Shown piece after piece: positions 42,667 through 51,300 of a stretch of 64,000 nt of DNA. The translations under genes were made by a program, and so were the position numbers. The notes under the pieces were generated by a model. That model was not told the origin of the DNA. It searched no databases and saw nothing but the letters and a program-made list of their open reading frames with translations. Every line of letters starts with the position of its first letter. Position 1 is the first letter of the stretch. The stretch is from positions 124,001 to 188,000 of the forward strand of contig NZ_JBGFGN010000164.1 in the NCBI RefSeq assembly GCF_041224595.1. Reading direction: 5' to 3'. The DNA is from Donghicola sp041224595. GTDB taxonomy: Bacteria; Pseudomonadota; Alphaproteobacteria; Rhodobacterales; Rhodobacteraceae.

Positions 42667-42688
42667 ATCTGATCAAACCGAGGAACCT

Positions 42689-42901
42689 ATGCCCAAACGC
42701 CTGCGCCTGACCCGCCGATTTCCTGTTGCCATGACCGAAGACGGCTACCGCCGCCTTCGCCGCTTTGCACAGGAGGCGGGGCTTGATGAGGGGGAAGCCC
42801 TGTCGTTCATCTTTGAAAACTTCGACAGCGTGATGCACGAGGAGCGCTTTCCCCATCGCCTGCGCTTGTTCAACTCGGAACTCGAGGCGCGGAAACGGTG
42901 A
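42689..42901 (+). CDS. small conserved-looking protein of unknown function
   Basis: A 70-residue frame, MPKRLRLTRRFPVAMTEDGY, then RRLRRFAQEAGLDEGEALSFIFENFDSVMHEERFPHRLRLFNSELEARKR. It is basic at the N-terminus and helical after, somewhat like a ribbon-helix-helix protein (a strand then two helices). AGGAACC precedes the ATG. Its position within a beta-oxidation operon supports expression. The family is not recognised. Confidence 0.6.
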   Translation: MPKRLRLTRRFPVAMTEDGYRRLRRFAQEAGLDEGEALSFIFENFDSVMHEERFPHRLRLFNSELEARKR

Positions 42902-43122
42902 AGTCGGTTCTGGTGGATATGTCAGAGCGCCTTCGGCGCGAGGGTATTTTTACCAAGAAAGAGAGGCAGATCACCCCGCTCCGGATCGGGTCGCGCGCCG
43001 CGACTGCGGTACATCCGAAACGGGGCTCTTCCTTGGGCGGTCATCGGCTCCCCAGCCTGTACCGCGAGATCAAACTTTGGTGATTCTGGTTAAAGGCTGA
43101 TGATCCGCAGAAAGGTTTAAGG

Positions 43123-43144
43123 CTTCTTTTTGCTGCAAATACTC
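43123..43144. repeat. recurrent intergenic element, copy E (inverted)
   Basis: On the minus strand GAGTATTT-GCA-GCAAAAAGAAG. It lies 45 nt upstream of the GST start, the only copy not close to a visible terminator or stop codon. Confidence 0.75.
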
Positions 43145-43188
43145 AACTGTTGGACCCCATCGGTCAGAACCGGAAAAGGAATTTAGAA

Positions 43189-43827
43189 ATGACGATCAAG
43201 CTGCATTGTTTCGGAGAGAGCGGACATTCCTATAAAGCCGCTTTGGCATTGGAGCTGTCCGGTCTGGAGTGGGAGCCGGTCTATATCGATTTCTTTAATG
43301 GAGAGACGCGCGGGCAAGCCTACCGCACCGAAGTGAACGAGATGGGCGAAGCGCCAGTATTGGTGGATGGCGATCTGAAGCTAACACAATCGGCGGTGAT
43401 CCAGCGGTACATCGGCGAGAAGACCGGTAAATTCGGTGGCACTACGCCGGAGGAAGAGCGCGAAGTTCTGCGCTGGCAGTTTTGGGACAATCACAAGCTC
43501 TCGTCCTTTGCTGGCATCGCGCGGTTCCTGCTGAACTTTATGCCTGAGGACAAGCGCCAGTCCGAGGTGATCGCATTCTTGCAGGGGCGCTTGAAAGGCA
43601 CTTATGCCATTCTCGACAAACACCTTGAGGGCCGCGACTGGATCGTAGGGGACGGTGTAACCAACGCTGACCTGACCTGCTGCGGCTATCTGTTCTACCC
43701 CGAGGAGTTCGGCTTTGACCGTGCCGAATGGCCAAACATCGACGCCTGGCTGGACCGCATCAGCGCCCTGCCCGGCTGGAAACACCCGTATGACCTCATG
43801 CCTGGCAACCCGTCGGACCGGGCCTGA
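43189..43827 (+). CDS. glutathione S-transferase family protein
   Basis: A 212-residue GST. The thioredoxin-like N-domain has HCFGESGHSYKAALALELSGLEWEPVYIDFF, and VNEMGEAPVLVDGDLKLTQSAVIQRYI holds the cis-Pro and the glutathione-binding Gln-Ser. A helical C-domain follows (YAILDKHLEGRDWIVGDGVTNADLTCCGYLF). It conjugates or detoxifies electrophiles, or isomerises. It is within the beta-oxidation operon, 31 nt before fadA. ATG at 43189 with AAAGGA is chosen over the longer frame. Confidence 0.9.
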   Translation: MTIKLHCFGESGHSYKAALALELSGLEWEPVYIDFFNGETRGQAYRTEVNEMGEAPVLVDGDLKLTQSAVIQRYIGEKTGKFGGTTPEEEREVLRWQFWDNHKLSSFAGIARFLLNFMPEDKRQSEVIAFLQGRLKGTYAILDKHLEGRDWIVGDGVTNADLTCCGYLFYPEEFGFDRAEWPNIDAWLDRISALPGWKHPYDLMPGNPSDRA

Positions 43828-43858
43828 CACACAAATATCTGACTAGGAGGAGAGGCAG

Positions 43859-45070
43859 ATGGCTGACGCCTTTATCTATGACGCAGTGCGCACCCCACGC
43901 GGCAAGGGCCGCAAGGATGGCAGCCTGCACGAGGTTACCGCCGTCCGTATGGGCGCGACGATCCTGAACGCACTCAAAGAGCGTTCGGATCTGGCAGGTG
44001 ACGAGTTTGAGGACGTGATCTGGGGCAACGCGACCCAAGTCATGGAGCAGGGCGGCTGTCTGGCGCGGACCACGGTGATGGCCTCTGATCTGGCCGAGAA
44101 CGTGCCGGGTCTGTCGATCAACCGCTTCTGTGCGTCAGGCATGGAGGCGGTCAATCTGGCGGCCAACCAGATCAAGGGCGGTTCGGACGATGCCTATATC
44201 GCGGGCGGCGTTGAAATGATGAGCCGCGTGGCCATGGGCAGCGATGGCGCGGCTGTGGCCGTCGATCCCACCGTAGCCATGGATCACTACTTTGTCCCGC
44301 AGGGCATTGCCGCGGACATCATCGCCACCGAATACGGGTTCAGCCGCGATGACGCCGATGCCTTTGCCGTGGAATCCCAGCGCCGCGCCGCCGAGGCTTG
44401 GGCCGCCAGACGGTTCGACAAATCCATCGTTCCAGTTCGCGATGTGAACGGCCTGACCATTCTGGACCGCGACGAATACATGCGCCCCGGCACCGACATG
44501 CAGGCCCTTGGCGCGCTCAAGGCCAGCTTCAAGGATCAGGGCGAAGTCATGCCCGGTTTCGACAAGATCGCCCTGATGAAGTACCCCCATCTTGAGCGGA
44601 TCAACCACATCCACCACGCGGGCAACAGCAGCGGCATCGTGGATGGGGCGGCGGGCGTTCTGGTCGGCTCCAAGGAGTTCGGCGAGCGTCACGGCCTGAA
44701 ACCCCGCGCCGTGATCCGCGCCACGGCCAAGATCGGCACTGACCCGACCATCATGCTGACCGGCCCCGTGCCCGTCACCGAAAAAATCCTGAGCGAGAGC
44801 GGCATGTCGATCAGCGACATCGACCTGTTTGAGGTGAACGAGGCGTTCAGCGCCGTGGTCCTGCGCTTTATGCAGCGCTTCAACGTGGACCACGACAAGT
44901 TGAACGTGAACGGCGGCGCGATTGCGATGGGTCACCCCTTGGGGGCATCTGGCGCGATCATCATTGGCACCTTGCTGGACGAACTGGAGCGGACGGGCAA
45001 AAGCACCGGCCTTGCCACACTCTGCGTTGCCAGCGGCATGGGCGCAGCCACCATCATCGAACGGGTTTAA
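43859..45070 (+). CDS. fadA: acetyl-CoA C-acyltransferase (3-ketoacyl-CoA thiolase)
   Basis: A 403-residue thiolase. The nucleophile is Cys91 in INRFCASGMEAVNLA, NEAFSAVVLRF and GGAIAMGHPLGASGA hold the His residues, and the second Cys is in LATLCVASGMGAA. It cleaves 3-ketoacyl-CoA. AGGAGGAGAGG precedes the ATG. The pairing with fadB 32 nt downstream marks a FadA-type subunit of the trifunctional complex. Confidence 0.95.
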   Translation: MADAFIYDAVRTPRGKGRKDGSLHEVTAVRMGATILNALKERSDLAGDEFEDVIWGNATQVMEQGGCLARTTVMASDLAENVPGLSINRFCASGMEAVNLAANQIKGGSDDAYIAGGVEMMSRVAMGSDGAAVAVDPTVAMDHYFVPQGIAADIIATEYGFSRDDADAFAVESQRRAAEAWAARRFDKSIVPVRDVNGLTILDRDEYMRPGTDMQALGALKASFKDQGEVMPGFDKIALMKYPHLERINHIHHAGNSSGIVDGAAGVLVGSKEFGERHGLKPRAVIRATAKIGTDPTIMLTGPVPVTEKILSESGMSISDIDLFEVNEAFSAVVLRFMQRFNVDHDKLNVNGGAIAMGHPLGASGAIIIGTLLDELERTGKSTGLATLCVASGMGAATIIERV

Positions 45071-45102
45071 GCGGGCGTCAGACCTGCGAGGAGGAATTCG
45101 AA

Positions 45103-47301
45103 ATGACCGATTTCACTATGGTTAAAGACGCCGAAGGGATCGCAACGATCACTTGGGACGTCAAAGAAAAGTCGATGAACGTGCTGTCGCTAGAGGGACT
45201 GGCAGCGCTGAACGATCTGGTGGACGACGCGCTGGCGGACGAGGCAGTGAAGGGCATCATCATCACCAGCGGCAAGGACACCTTTGCTGGCGGCATGGAC
45301 CTGAACATCATCGCCAAGATGAAGGACAGCGCGGGCGACAACCCCGCTGAGGGCCTGTTCGACGGCATCATGAACATGCACGGGTTGCTGCGCAAAATCG
45401 AACGCGCGGGCATGGACCCCAAGACCAACAAGGGCGGCAAGCCTGTGGCGGCCGTTCTGCCCGGCACCGCGCTGGGGATCGGACTAGAGCTGCCTCTGTC
45501 GTGCCACCGCATCTTTGCCGCCGACAACGACAAGGCCAAGATCGGCTTGCCCGAGATTATGGTCGGCATCTTCCCCGGCGCGGGCGGCACCACCCGACTG
45601 GTCCGCAAAATGGGCGCAATGGCGGCGGCGCCACTGCTGCTGGAAGGCAAGCTGAACGCCCCCAAGAAGGCCAAGATGCTGGGTGTGATTGATGAGGTCA
45701 GCGCTGATCCCATGGCCGACGCCCGCGCTTGGGTGCTGTCGGCGACCGACAAGGACATCGTGAAACCTTGGGACGCCAAGGGCTACAAGATGCCCGGTGG
45801 CGCGCCCTATCACCCTGCGGGTTTCATGACCTTTGTCGGCGCTTCGTCGATGGTCAACGGCAACACCAAGGGCGTCTATCCGGCGGCCAAGGCGCTGCTG
45901 TCGGCGGTCTATGAGGGGGCGATGGTGCCCTTTGACACCGCGCTCAAGATCGAGGCCCGTTGGTTCACCCACGTCCTGATGAACCCCAGTTCCGGCGCGA
46001 TGATCCGGTCCCTGTTCATCAACAAAGAAAAGCTGGAAAAGGGCGCGAACCGTCCCGAAGTGGCCGATCAGACCGTCAAGAAAGTTGGCGTTCTAGGGGC
46101 TGGCATGATGGGTGCAGGCATCGCGCTGGTGTCGGCTCAGGCGGGGATCGACGTAGTTCTCTTGGACCGCGATCAGGCTGCCGCTGACAAGGGACGCGAC
46201 TACACCGCCAGCTACATGGACAAAGGCATCGCCCGTAAAAAGGCCACGCCCGAGAAGAAAGAACAGGTGCTGTCCCGCATCACCGCCACCACTGACTATC
46301 AGGCGCTGGCAGGCTGTGACCTGATCATCGAGGCCGTGTTCGAAGACCCCGCCATCAAGGCCGAAGTGACCGCTCAGGTCGAGGCCGTGATTGGCGAGGA
46401 CTGCATCTTTGCCACCAACACCTCGACCCTGCCGATTTCGGAACTGGCCAAGGCCTCCAAGCGACCCGAGAAATACATCGGTATCCACTTCTTCAGCCCC
46501 GTCGAGAAGATGATGCTGGTCGAGATTATCAAGGGTCAAAAGACCGGCGATGTGGCTGTCGCCAAGGCGCTGGACTACGTACGCCAGATCCGCAAAACGC
46601 CGATCGTGGTGAATGACGCGCGCTTCTTCTATGCGAACCGTTGCATCATCCCCTACATCAACGAAGGCATCCGCATGGTGCACGAGGGCGTCAGCCCCGC
46701 CCTGATCGAGAACGCCGCCAAGCTGGTCGGGATGCCCTTGGGCCCGCTACAGCTGACGGACGAAACCTCGATTGATCTGGGGGTCAAGATCGCCAAGGCG
46801 ACCAAGGCCGCGATGGGCGCAGACTACACCAACGACGATGTGGATGAAGTGCTGTTCTGGCTGGCGGACGAAGGGCGCTTGGGCCGCAAATCCGCGGCCG
46901 GTTTCTATGCCTATGACGAAAAGGGCAAGCGCACCGGTTTGTGGGAAGGCTTGGTGGCGAAATACCCCCATGCCGAGCAGCAGCCCGATCTGCACGAGGT
47001 CCAGCACCGTCTGCTCATGGCGCAGGTTCTGGAAGCCGTCCGCGCGTTCGAAGAAGGTGTGCTGGAAGACATCCGCGAGGGCGACGTTGGCGCGATCCTT
47101 GGCTGGGGCTTTGCGCCTTGGTCCGGCGGTCCGTTCAGCTGGCTGGACATCATCGGCGCGCCTTTTGCCGCCGAAGTCTGCGATCAGCTGACCGAAAAGT
47201 TCGGCGAGCGGTTCGCGTGCCCTGCCCTGCTGCGCCAGATGGCGGACAAGAACAGTAGCTTCTACAAGAAGTACGGCGAAGGCGACGCATACGCCGCCTG
47301 A
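45103..47301 (+). CDS. fadB: fatty oxidation multifunctional protein, enoyl-CoA hydratase/3-hydroxyacyl-CoA dehydrogenase
   Basis: A 732-residue fusion. The hydratase domain (1-310) keeps both catalytic Glu residues, in LGIGLELPLSC and IGLPEIMVGIFPGAGGTTRL. The NAD-binding part starts near residue 326 (VGVLGAGMMGAGIALVSAQAGIDVVLLDRD). The dehydrogenase catalytic part has SNTSTLPIS-like NTSTLPISELAK and GIHFFSPVEKMMLVEII. It performs steps two and three of beta-oxidation. AGGAGG precedes the ATG. A strong terminator follows. FadJ is the alternative name for an anaerobic form. Confidence 0.95.
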   Translation: MTDFTMVKDAEGIATITWDVKEKSMNVLSLEGLAALNDLVDDALADEAVKGIIITSGKDTFAGGMDLNIIAKMKDSAGDNPAEGLFDGIMNMHGLLRKIERAGMDPKTNKGGKPVAAVLPGTALGIGLELPLSCHRIFAADNDKAKIGLPEIMVGIFPGAGGTTRLVRKMGAMAAAPLLLEGKLNAPKKAKMLGVIDEVSADPMADARAWVLSATDKDIVKPWDAKGYKMPGGAPYHPAGFMTFVGASSMVNGNTKGVYPAAKALLSAVYEGAMVPFDTALKIEARWFTHVLMNPSSGAMIRSLFINKEKLEKGANRPEVADQTVKKVGVLGAGMMGAGIALVSAQAGIDVVLLDRDQAAADKGRDYTASYMDKGIARKKATPEKKEQVLSRITATTDYQALAGCDLIIEAVFEDPAIKAEVTAQVEAVIGEDCIFATNTSTLPISELAKASKRPEKYIGIHFFSPVEKMMLVEIIKGQKTGDVAVAKALDYVRQIRKTPIVVNDARFFYANRCIIPYINEGIRMVHEGVSPALIENAAKLVGMPLGPLQLTDETSIDLGVKIAKATKAAMGADYTNDDVDEVLFWLADEGRLGRKSAAGFYAYDEKGKRTGLWEGLVAKYPHAEQQPDLHEVQHRLLMAQVLEAVRAFEEGVLEDIREGDVGAILGWGFAPWSGGPFSWLDIIGAPFAAEVCDQLTEKFGERFACPALLRQMADKNSSFYKKYGEGDAYAA

Positions 47302-47327
47302 AATCGCGATTAGAATACCAAGCGTGA

Positions 47328-47355
47328 CGCCGCCTCTCGAAAGAGGCGGCGTTTT
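47328..47355 (+). terminator. intrinsic terminator of the beta-oxidation operon
   Basis: CGCCGCCTCT (47328-47337) pairs with AGAGGCGGCG (47342-47351), loop CGAA, followed by TTTT. It starts 27 nt after the fadB stop; a copy of the recurrent element follows directly. Confidence 0.92.
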
Positions 47356-47376
47356 GAGTATTTAAGGCAAAAAGAA
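47356..47376. repeat. recurrent intergenic element, copy B
   Basis: GAGTATTT-AAG-GCAAAAAGAA, directly after the fadB terminator T-run. The last G of the consensus is A here. Confidence 0.75.
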
Positions 47377-47506
47377 ACATGCCGACGCCCTTGCCCCAGA
47401 TGCCTCAACCAAAGAGAAGAGAGACGGATCAAAAGGCAGGTTGACCGGCATGGACGGTGCTTTGTAACCCGTGCTATCGGTTAGAAAACGACAAGATCGG
47501 GCACAC

Positions 47507-48532
47507 ATGACTGCACTCAAGGAATATCAGCGGCTGGAAGCCGTTGGCGTTTGGCGTGAACGGCCAGACTGCCCACGGCAGGACGTTGTCGTGTCCTTGG
47601 GGGATGCCACCATTGTTGTCATGGATATGCAGAGCCGCGCACTTACGCACTGGTCGATCCCGGCTGTCGCCCGCGCCAATCCCGGTAGTTTGCCTGCCAT
47701 CTATCACCCCGATGGAGACCCGAGCGAGACCCTAGAGATCGATGGCGACGAGATCGTCATGATTGAGGCTATAGAAAAACTGCGTCTTGCCATCGACCGG
47801 TCTCGTCCGAAACAGAGACGCCTGCGCTGGGGCGTCTTGACGGTGGTGGCAGGGTGCGTCGCAGCGGCCTCTTTCTTGTGGTTGCCAGATGTTCTACGCA
47901 GCCATGCCGCCACGGTTGTTCCCCCTGTCAAACGGGCCCAGATCGGGATCGCGCTGATTAATCATGTCACAGACCGCACGGGAGCAGAGTGTCGTGACAG
48001 CCTTGGCTCGCCGGCGCTATCTCGCCTTGGTGCCAAACTCTTTGACGATCAACCACACCGCAAACTGATGATCCTGCCCGGTGGTCCGAAGAAGGCCATG
48101 CACCTGCCTGGCGGCACGATTCTTTTGCACAAATCACTGGTGGAAGACTTCGAAGACCCCAGCGTGCTTGCTGGTTTCGCTTTGGCTGAATCCCTTCGTG
48201 CCACGCGAAATGATCCTTTGGCAGAGGTATTGGAGGCCAGCAGCCTGCTGGCGGTGATCAGGCTTCTTACAACAGGGGCTGTGCCCGACGAAGCATTACA
48301 AGACTATGCGGACCAGCTGATGTCTGCGCCACAGCGCCCGATTGAGACTGCGCGACTTTTGGAACTGTTCAAGGAAAAGGGCATCGCTACGACTCCCTAT
48401 GCACAAGGACTAGGCCCGTCGCGCGCGGAAGCGCAGGCTCTGATCGCCGCTGATCCTTTCAAAGCAACCCTGCCCCCGCAGCTTATGAGCGACGGGGACT
48501 GGATTAGTATTCAAGGCATCTGCGAGTCCTGA
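47507..48532 (+). CDS. membrane-anchored M48-like protein lacking the zinc motif
   Basis: A 341-residue protein with an N-terminal cytoplasmic part (1-105), one membrane helix (LRWGVLTVVAGCVAAASFLWL) and a C-terminal domain. The segment KLMILPGGPKKAMHLPGGTILLHKSLVEDFEDPSVLAGFALAESL follows the pattern of M48 peptidases, where NAFALPGG and a ...LAHELAH helix normally occur. Here the HExxH is AESLR: the Glu aligns but both His are absent. It is probably an inactive relative with a binding role. It is convergent with the SPOR gene at only 3 nt. Confidence 0.75.
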   Translation: MTALKEYQRLEAVGVWRERPDCPRQDVVVSLGDATIVVMDMQSRALTHWSIPAVARANPGSLPAIYHPDGDPSETLEIDGDEIVMIEAIEKLRLAIDRSRPKQRRLRWGVLTVVAGCVAAASFLWLPDVLRSHAATVVPPVKRAQIGIALINHVTDRTGAECRDSLGSPALSRLGAKLFDDQPHRKLMILPGGPKKAMHLPGGTILLHKSLVEDFEDPSVLAGFALAESLRATRNDPLAEVLEASSLLAVIRLLTTGAVPDEALQDYADQLMSAPQRPIETARLLELFKEKGIATTPYAQGLGPSRAEAQALIAADPFKATLPPQLMSDGDWISIQGICES

Positions 48533-48535
48533 CGT

Positions 48536-49579
48536 TTAGCGGATAAACGCGTCCGAGAAACCAGCCTGACGTGCCGAGGCAAGTGTTTGCTGCAAGCTTC
48601 CGCCCGGGACTGCACCAACCATAACGATCTGCTGACCGCTTCGCGTGCTGAGAATGCGCACCGGAAAACCAGCTGACTGAAAGCGCTGCGCTGTGCGCTG
48701 CGCGTTTTTGCCGACCGAGAACGTCGCGACCTGAACGTAGCTGCCGGCCCCTTGGACTGAAATCGGAGCAAGGCTTGACGTTCGCACAGCTTGGGCGCCG
48801 GGGTCAGTGCGCAGGTTGCGTGGGGTCTGCTTGTCCCAGACGGCATCGCTCTGCGCGTTGCCTGCCGCGGTGCGCGGACCACGATAGGGGTTCAAGCGAT
48901 CGTCTTGCCAAATGCGCGTGTACCCTTTTGGCGGTTCCGGCAGTGGCTGGTTTGCACCGCCGACGCTCAGAACTTTGACCGGCGAGACCGACTGAGGCCC
49001 ACAACGGACACCCTGACTGTTGGTGTATTGGGCGCTGACGCCCGTACGCTCCGGACAGACGCTCGATCCTACAGCCGAGGGCGCCGAGGCGGTCCGCACA
49101 GCTTGTGATGAGGTCACCGAGGTGGGAGCAAGCACGGTTCTGGACGCAACCGTGGGGCGTGTCGCCACTTTGCTCGCGACAGTCGGCGTCGGGGCGGATT
49201 TAGCGGTCCGTTTTGTCGTGGTTGCAGGCGCTGCAACGACGACTTTGGGCTGCGGTGTGGGCGCAACGGCCACTTTAGCCGGTGCAGGTGCAGGCTTTGC
49301 GGCGGGTGCTGGCGTAGGTGTGGGCGCGGCGGGCGCTTCGACCGTCTGGGTTGGGGTACGGAAGGTCGGCTGAAGTCCGCAGACCTGATCGCGACTGCGG
49401 GTCATGCGTGGAATCCAGTCTACGGTCGGGCCAACACCCACGCGAATATAGGCGCAGCCCTTGTTATCCACAAACTGGCGGCCCTCGAAATCGGACGGTG
49501 GAAAGTTGACGGGTGTCTGCGCGCATGCAGCTCCCGTAGACACAAGACACGCGGTGGCAGCCGCAAAGAGTCTATTCAT
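48536..49579 (-). CDS. SPOR domain-containing secreted protein
   Basis: A 347-residue protein with a signal peptide (cleavage near ACAQ), an N-terminal domain with two cysteines (NKGCAYIRVGVGPTVDWIPRM...QVCGLQP), an Ala/Pro/Thr-rich linker (about 85-190) and a C-terminal SPOR domain from about 272 (GAGSYVQVATFSVGKNAQRTAQRFQSAGFPVRIL). SPOR domains bind denuded peptidoglycan at the septum. The ribosome site GGGGG lies in a strong hairpin. It is downstream of upp on the same strand. Confidence 0.9.
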   Translation of the reverse strand: MNRLFAAATACLVSTGAACAQTPVNFPPSDFEGRQFVDNKGCAYIRVGVGPTVDWIPRMTRSRDQVCGLQPTFRTPTQTVEAPAAPTPTPAPAAKPAPAPAKVAVAPTPQPKVVVAAPATTTKRTAKSAPTPTVASKVATRPTVASRTVLAPTSVTSSQAVRTASAPSAVGSSVCPERTGVSAQYTNSQGVRCGPQSVSPVKVLSVGGANQPLPEPPKGYTRIWQDDRLNPYRGPRTAAGNAQSDAVWDKQTPRNLRTDPGAQAVRTSSLAPISVQGAGSYVQVATFSVGKNAQRTAQRFQSAGFPVRILSTRSGQQIVMVGAVPGGSLQQTLASARQAGFSDAFIR

Positions 49580-49584
49580 AGTAA

Positions 49585-49627
49585 ACCCCCAGTAACACTG
49601 TGCACAGATTGCACAGTGGTTGGGGGT
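49585..49627 (-). promoter_or_regulatory. two-part hairpin covering the ribosome site of the SPOR gene
   Basis: On the minus strand ACCCCCA (49627-49621) pairs with TGGGGGT (49591-49585), and inside it CACTGTGC (49618-49611) pairs with GCACAGTG (49603-49596) around a 7-nt loop. The GGGGG that could act as Shine-Dalgarno, 6 nt before the ATG, is in the outer stem. It could repress translation or end upp transcription; no T-run favours the first. Confidence 0.65.
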
Positions 49628-49645
49628 AACGCAATAACTACCACA

Positions 49646-50293
49646 TCACTTGGTACCAAACATCCTGTCGCCAGCGTCGCCAAGACCAGGAACGATGTAT
49701 CCGTGTTCATTCAGACGCTCATCCAGCGAGGCGGTGACGATAGGAACATCAGGATGCGCCTTGCGCATTGTTTCCACACCCTCGGGCGCCGCCAAAAGGC
49801 ACATGAAGCGGATATTCTTGGCCCCTGCCTTTTTCAGCATGTCGATGGCCGCCACAGCGGAGTTTCCGGTCGCGAGCATGGGATCAACTGCGATCACCAG
49901 ACGTTCGTCCATCGCTTCGGGCACTTTGAAATAGTACTCGACGGGCTCCAGTGTTTCCTCATCGCGATACAACCCAACAAAGCCAACGCGGGCAGATGGC
50001 ACCAGTTCAAGCACGCCGTCCAGTAGGCCATTCCCAGCCCGCAGGATCGAGATCAGGGCCAGCTTTTTGCCATCCAGAACCGGCGCTTCCATCTCGCACA
50101 ATGGGGTTTCGATCGTCTCTTTGGTCATCTCCAGATTACGGGTAATCTCGTATGCCAAGAGCTGGCTGATCTCGCGCAGGAGTTGCCGAAAGACACCGGT
50201 GGGTGTTCCCGCTTTGCGCATGTGGGTCAGCTTGTGTTGGACCAGCGGGTGATCGACGACAGTCAGGTGGGGCGGGTTGGATTGGTCGATCAA
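49646..50293 (-). CDS. upp: uracil phosphoribosyltransferase
   Basis: A 215-residue UPRT. LTVVDHPLVQHKLTHMRKAGTPTGVFRQLL, LISILRAGNGLLDGVLELVPSARVGFVGLYRDEETLEPVEYYFKVP and the PRPP loop VIAVDPMLATGNSAVAAIDML are diagnostic. It converts uracil and PRPP to UMP. The start is TTG at 50293, which overlaps the add stop (TTGA) and has GGAGG upstream. It is last in the cdd-deoA-deoB-add-upp operon. Confidence 0.95.
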   Translation of the reverse strand: MIDQSNPPHLTVVDHPLVQHKLTHMRKAGTPTGVFRQLLREISQLLAYEITRNLEMTKETIETPLCEMEAPVLDGKKLALISILRAGNGLLDGVLELVPSARVGFVGLYRDEETLEPVEYYFKVPEAMDERLVIAVDPMLATGNSAVAAIDMLKKAGAKNIRFMCLLAAPEGVETMRKAHPDVPIVTASLDERLNEHGYIVPGLGDAGDRMFGTK

Positions 50294-51300
50294 AATGCGT
50301 CCTCCAGTCGTTTGGTCAGCGCGTCTTTGGTGCCTGTATCGCAAAAAGCAGCCGCAACGGCATTGAGGGTGATTTCTTTGAAGTGGCGGGCATCCCAGCC
50401 AAAGGTTTTCGTCAGTCCGGCGTACTCTTGCTGCATCGTGGTGTGGAAGAAAGGCGGATCGTCAGTCGATACCGTGACTTTCACCCCGTACGCGCGCAGC
50501 CGCTCAATCGGGTGGCTTTTTAGGTCGGGATAGACGCCGAGCGCGACGTTCGAGCCCGGGCAGACCTCTAGCGTGATCTCTCGTTCGGCCAGATGTTCGA
50601 CGAGTCGCATATCCTCGATGCAGCGGACGCCGTGGCCGATGCGGGTGACTTTTAGATCGTCGATGGCATCGCGCACCTCTTGGGGGCCGCGCCATTCACC
50701 GGCGTGTGTGGTCAGGCCCAGCCCAGCCTCGCGGGCGCAGTCATAAGCCCACATAAAGTCCCGCTGGTGGCCCGCGTTTTCGTCGCCGCCCATGCCAAAG
50801 CCGGTCACGAAATCACCGGCTGTTTCGGCGGCGCAGATCGCGCTCAGCTTGGCTTTGTCCGGTCCGAAATGGCGGATGCAGGTCACCACGCCGCGCATAC
50901 TGATCCCGTATTTTTTTTCCGCCTCGGCGGCGCCGTCCTGAATGGCGTGCAGGTATTCGGTCCACGCGCCCACATCTGCCCCGCCACAGAATTCGGGCGA
51001 CAGGAAGCTTTCCATATAGATGACTCCATTCTCGGCGGCATTCTCGAGCACCGACAAGGTCAGGCGGCGAAAATCCTCGGGGGATTTCAGGACCGTGGTC
51101 GCAGCCTCGTAGACCTGTAGGAATTCGAGGAACCCTTTGTACTTGTAGGCCCCGCGCGCGTCGAAAATCCCGCTGATGTCAGTCTTTTTCTCGAACGCTA
51201 GCTGGCGGATAAAGTCCGGCTGCGCGGCCCCTTCGATGTGGGTGTGCAGCTCGACCTTGGGCAGGTTGACTGGCGGATGTTCCATCTCTTCTTCTGTCAT
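50290..51300 (-). CDS. add: adenosine deaminase
   Basis: A 336-residue adenosine deaminase-family enzyme. Metal and catalytic motifs are LPKVELHTHIEGAAQPDF, LTTHAGEWRGPQEVRDAI, RIGHGVRC, LEVCPGSNVALGVY and VTVSTDDPPFFHTTM. It converts adenosine or deoxyadenosine to inosine. ATG at 51300 overlaps the deoB stop by 4 nt; the stop overlaps the upp TTG. The adenine deaminase subgroup is possible, but the salvage operon favours adenosine. Confidence 0.92.
   Translation of the reverse strand: MTEEEMEHPPVNLPKVELHTHIEGAAQPDFIRQLAFEKKTDISGIFDARGAYKYKGFLEFLQVYEAATTVLKSPEDFRRLTLSVLENAAENGVIYMESFLSPEFCGGADVGAWTEYLHAIQDGAAEAEKKYGISMRGVVTCIRHFGPDKAKLSAICAAETAGDFVTGFGMGGDENAGHQRDFMWAYDCAREAGLGLTTHAGEWRGPQEVRDAIDDLKVTRIGHGVRCIEDMRLVEHLAEREITLEVCPGSNVALGVYPDLKSHPIERLRAYGVKVTVSTDDPPFFHTTMQQEYAGLTKTFGWDARHFKEITLNAVAAAFCDTGTKDALTKRLEDAF

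Noticed and set aside
42898..43083. 61-aa plus-strand frame starting with GTG after the small protein
   Set aside because: Composition is irregular, the GTG overlaps the previous stop by chance position and no family is recognisable; kept out for lack of support.
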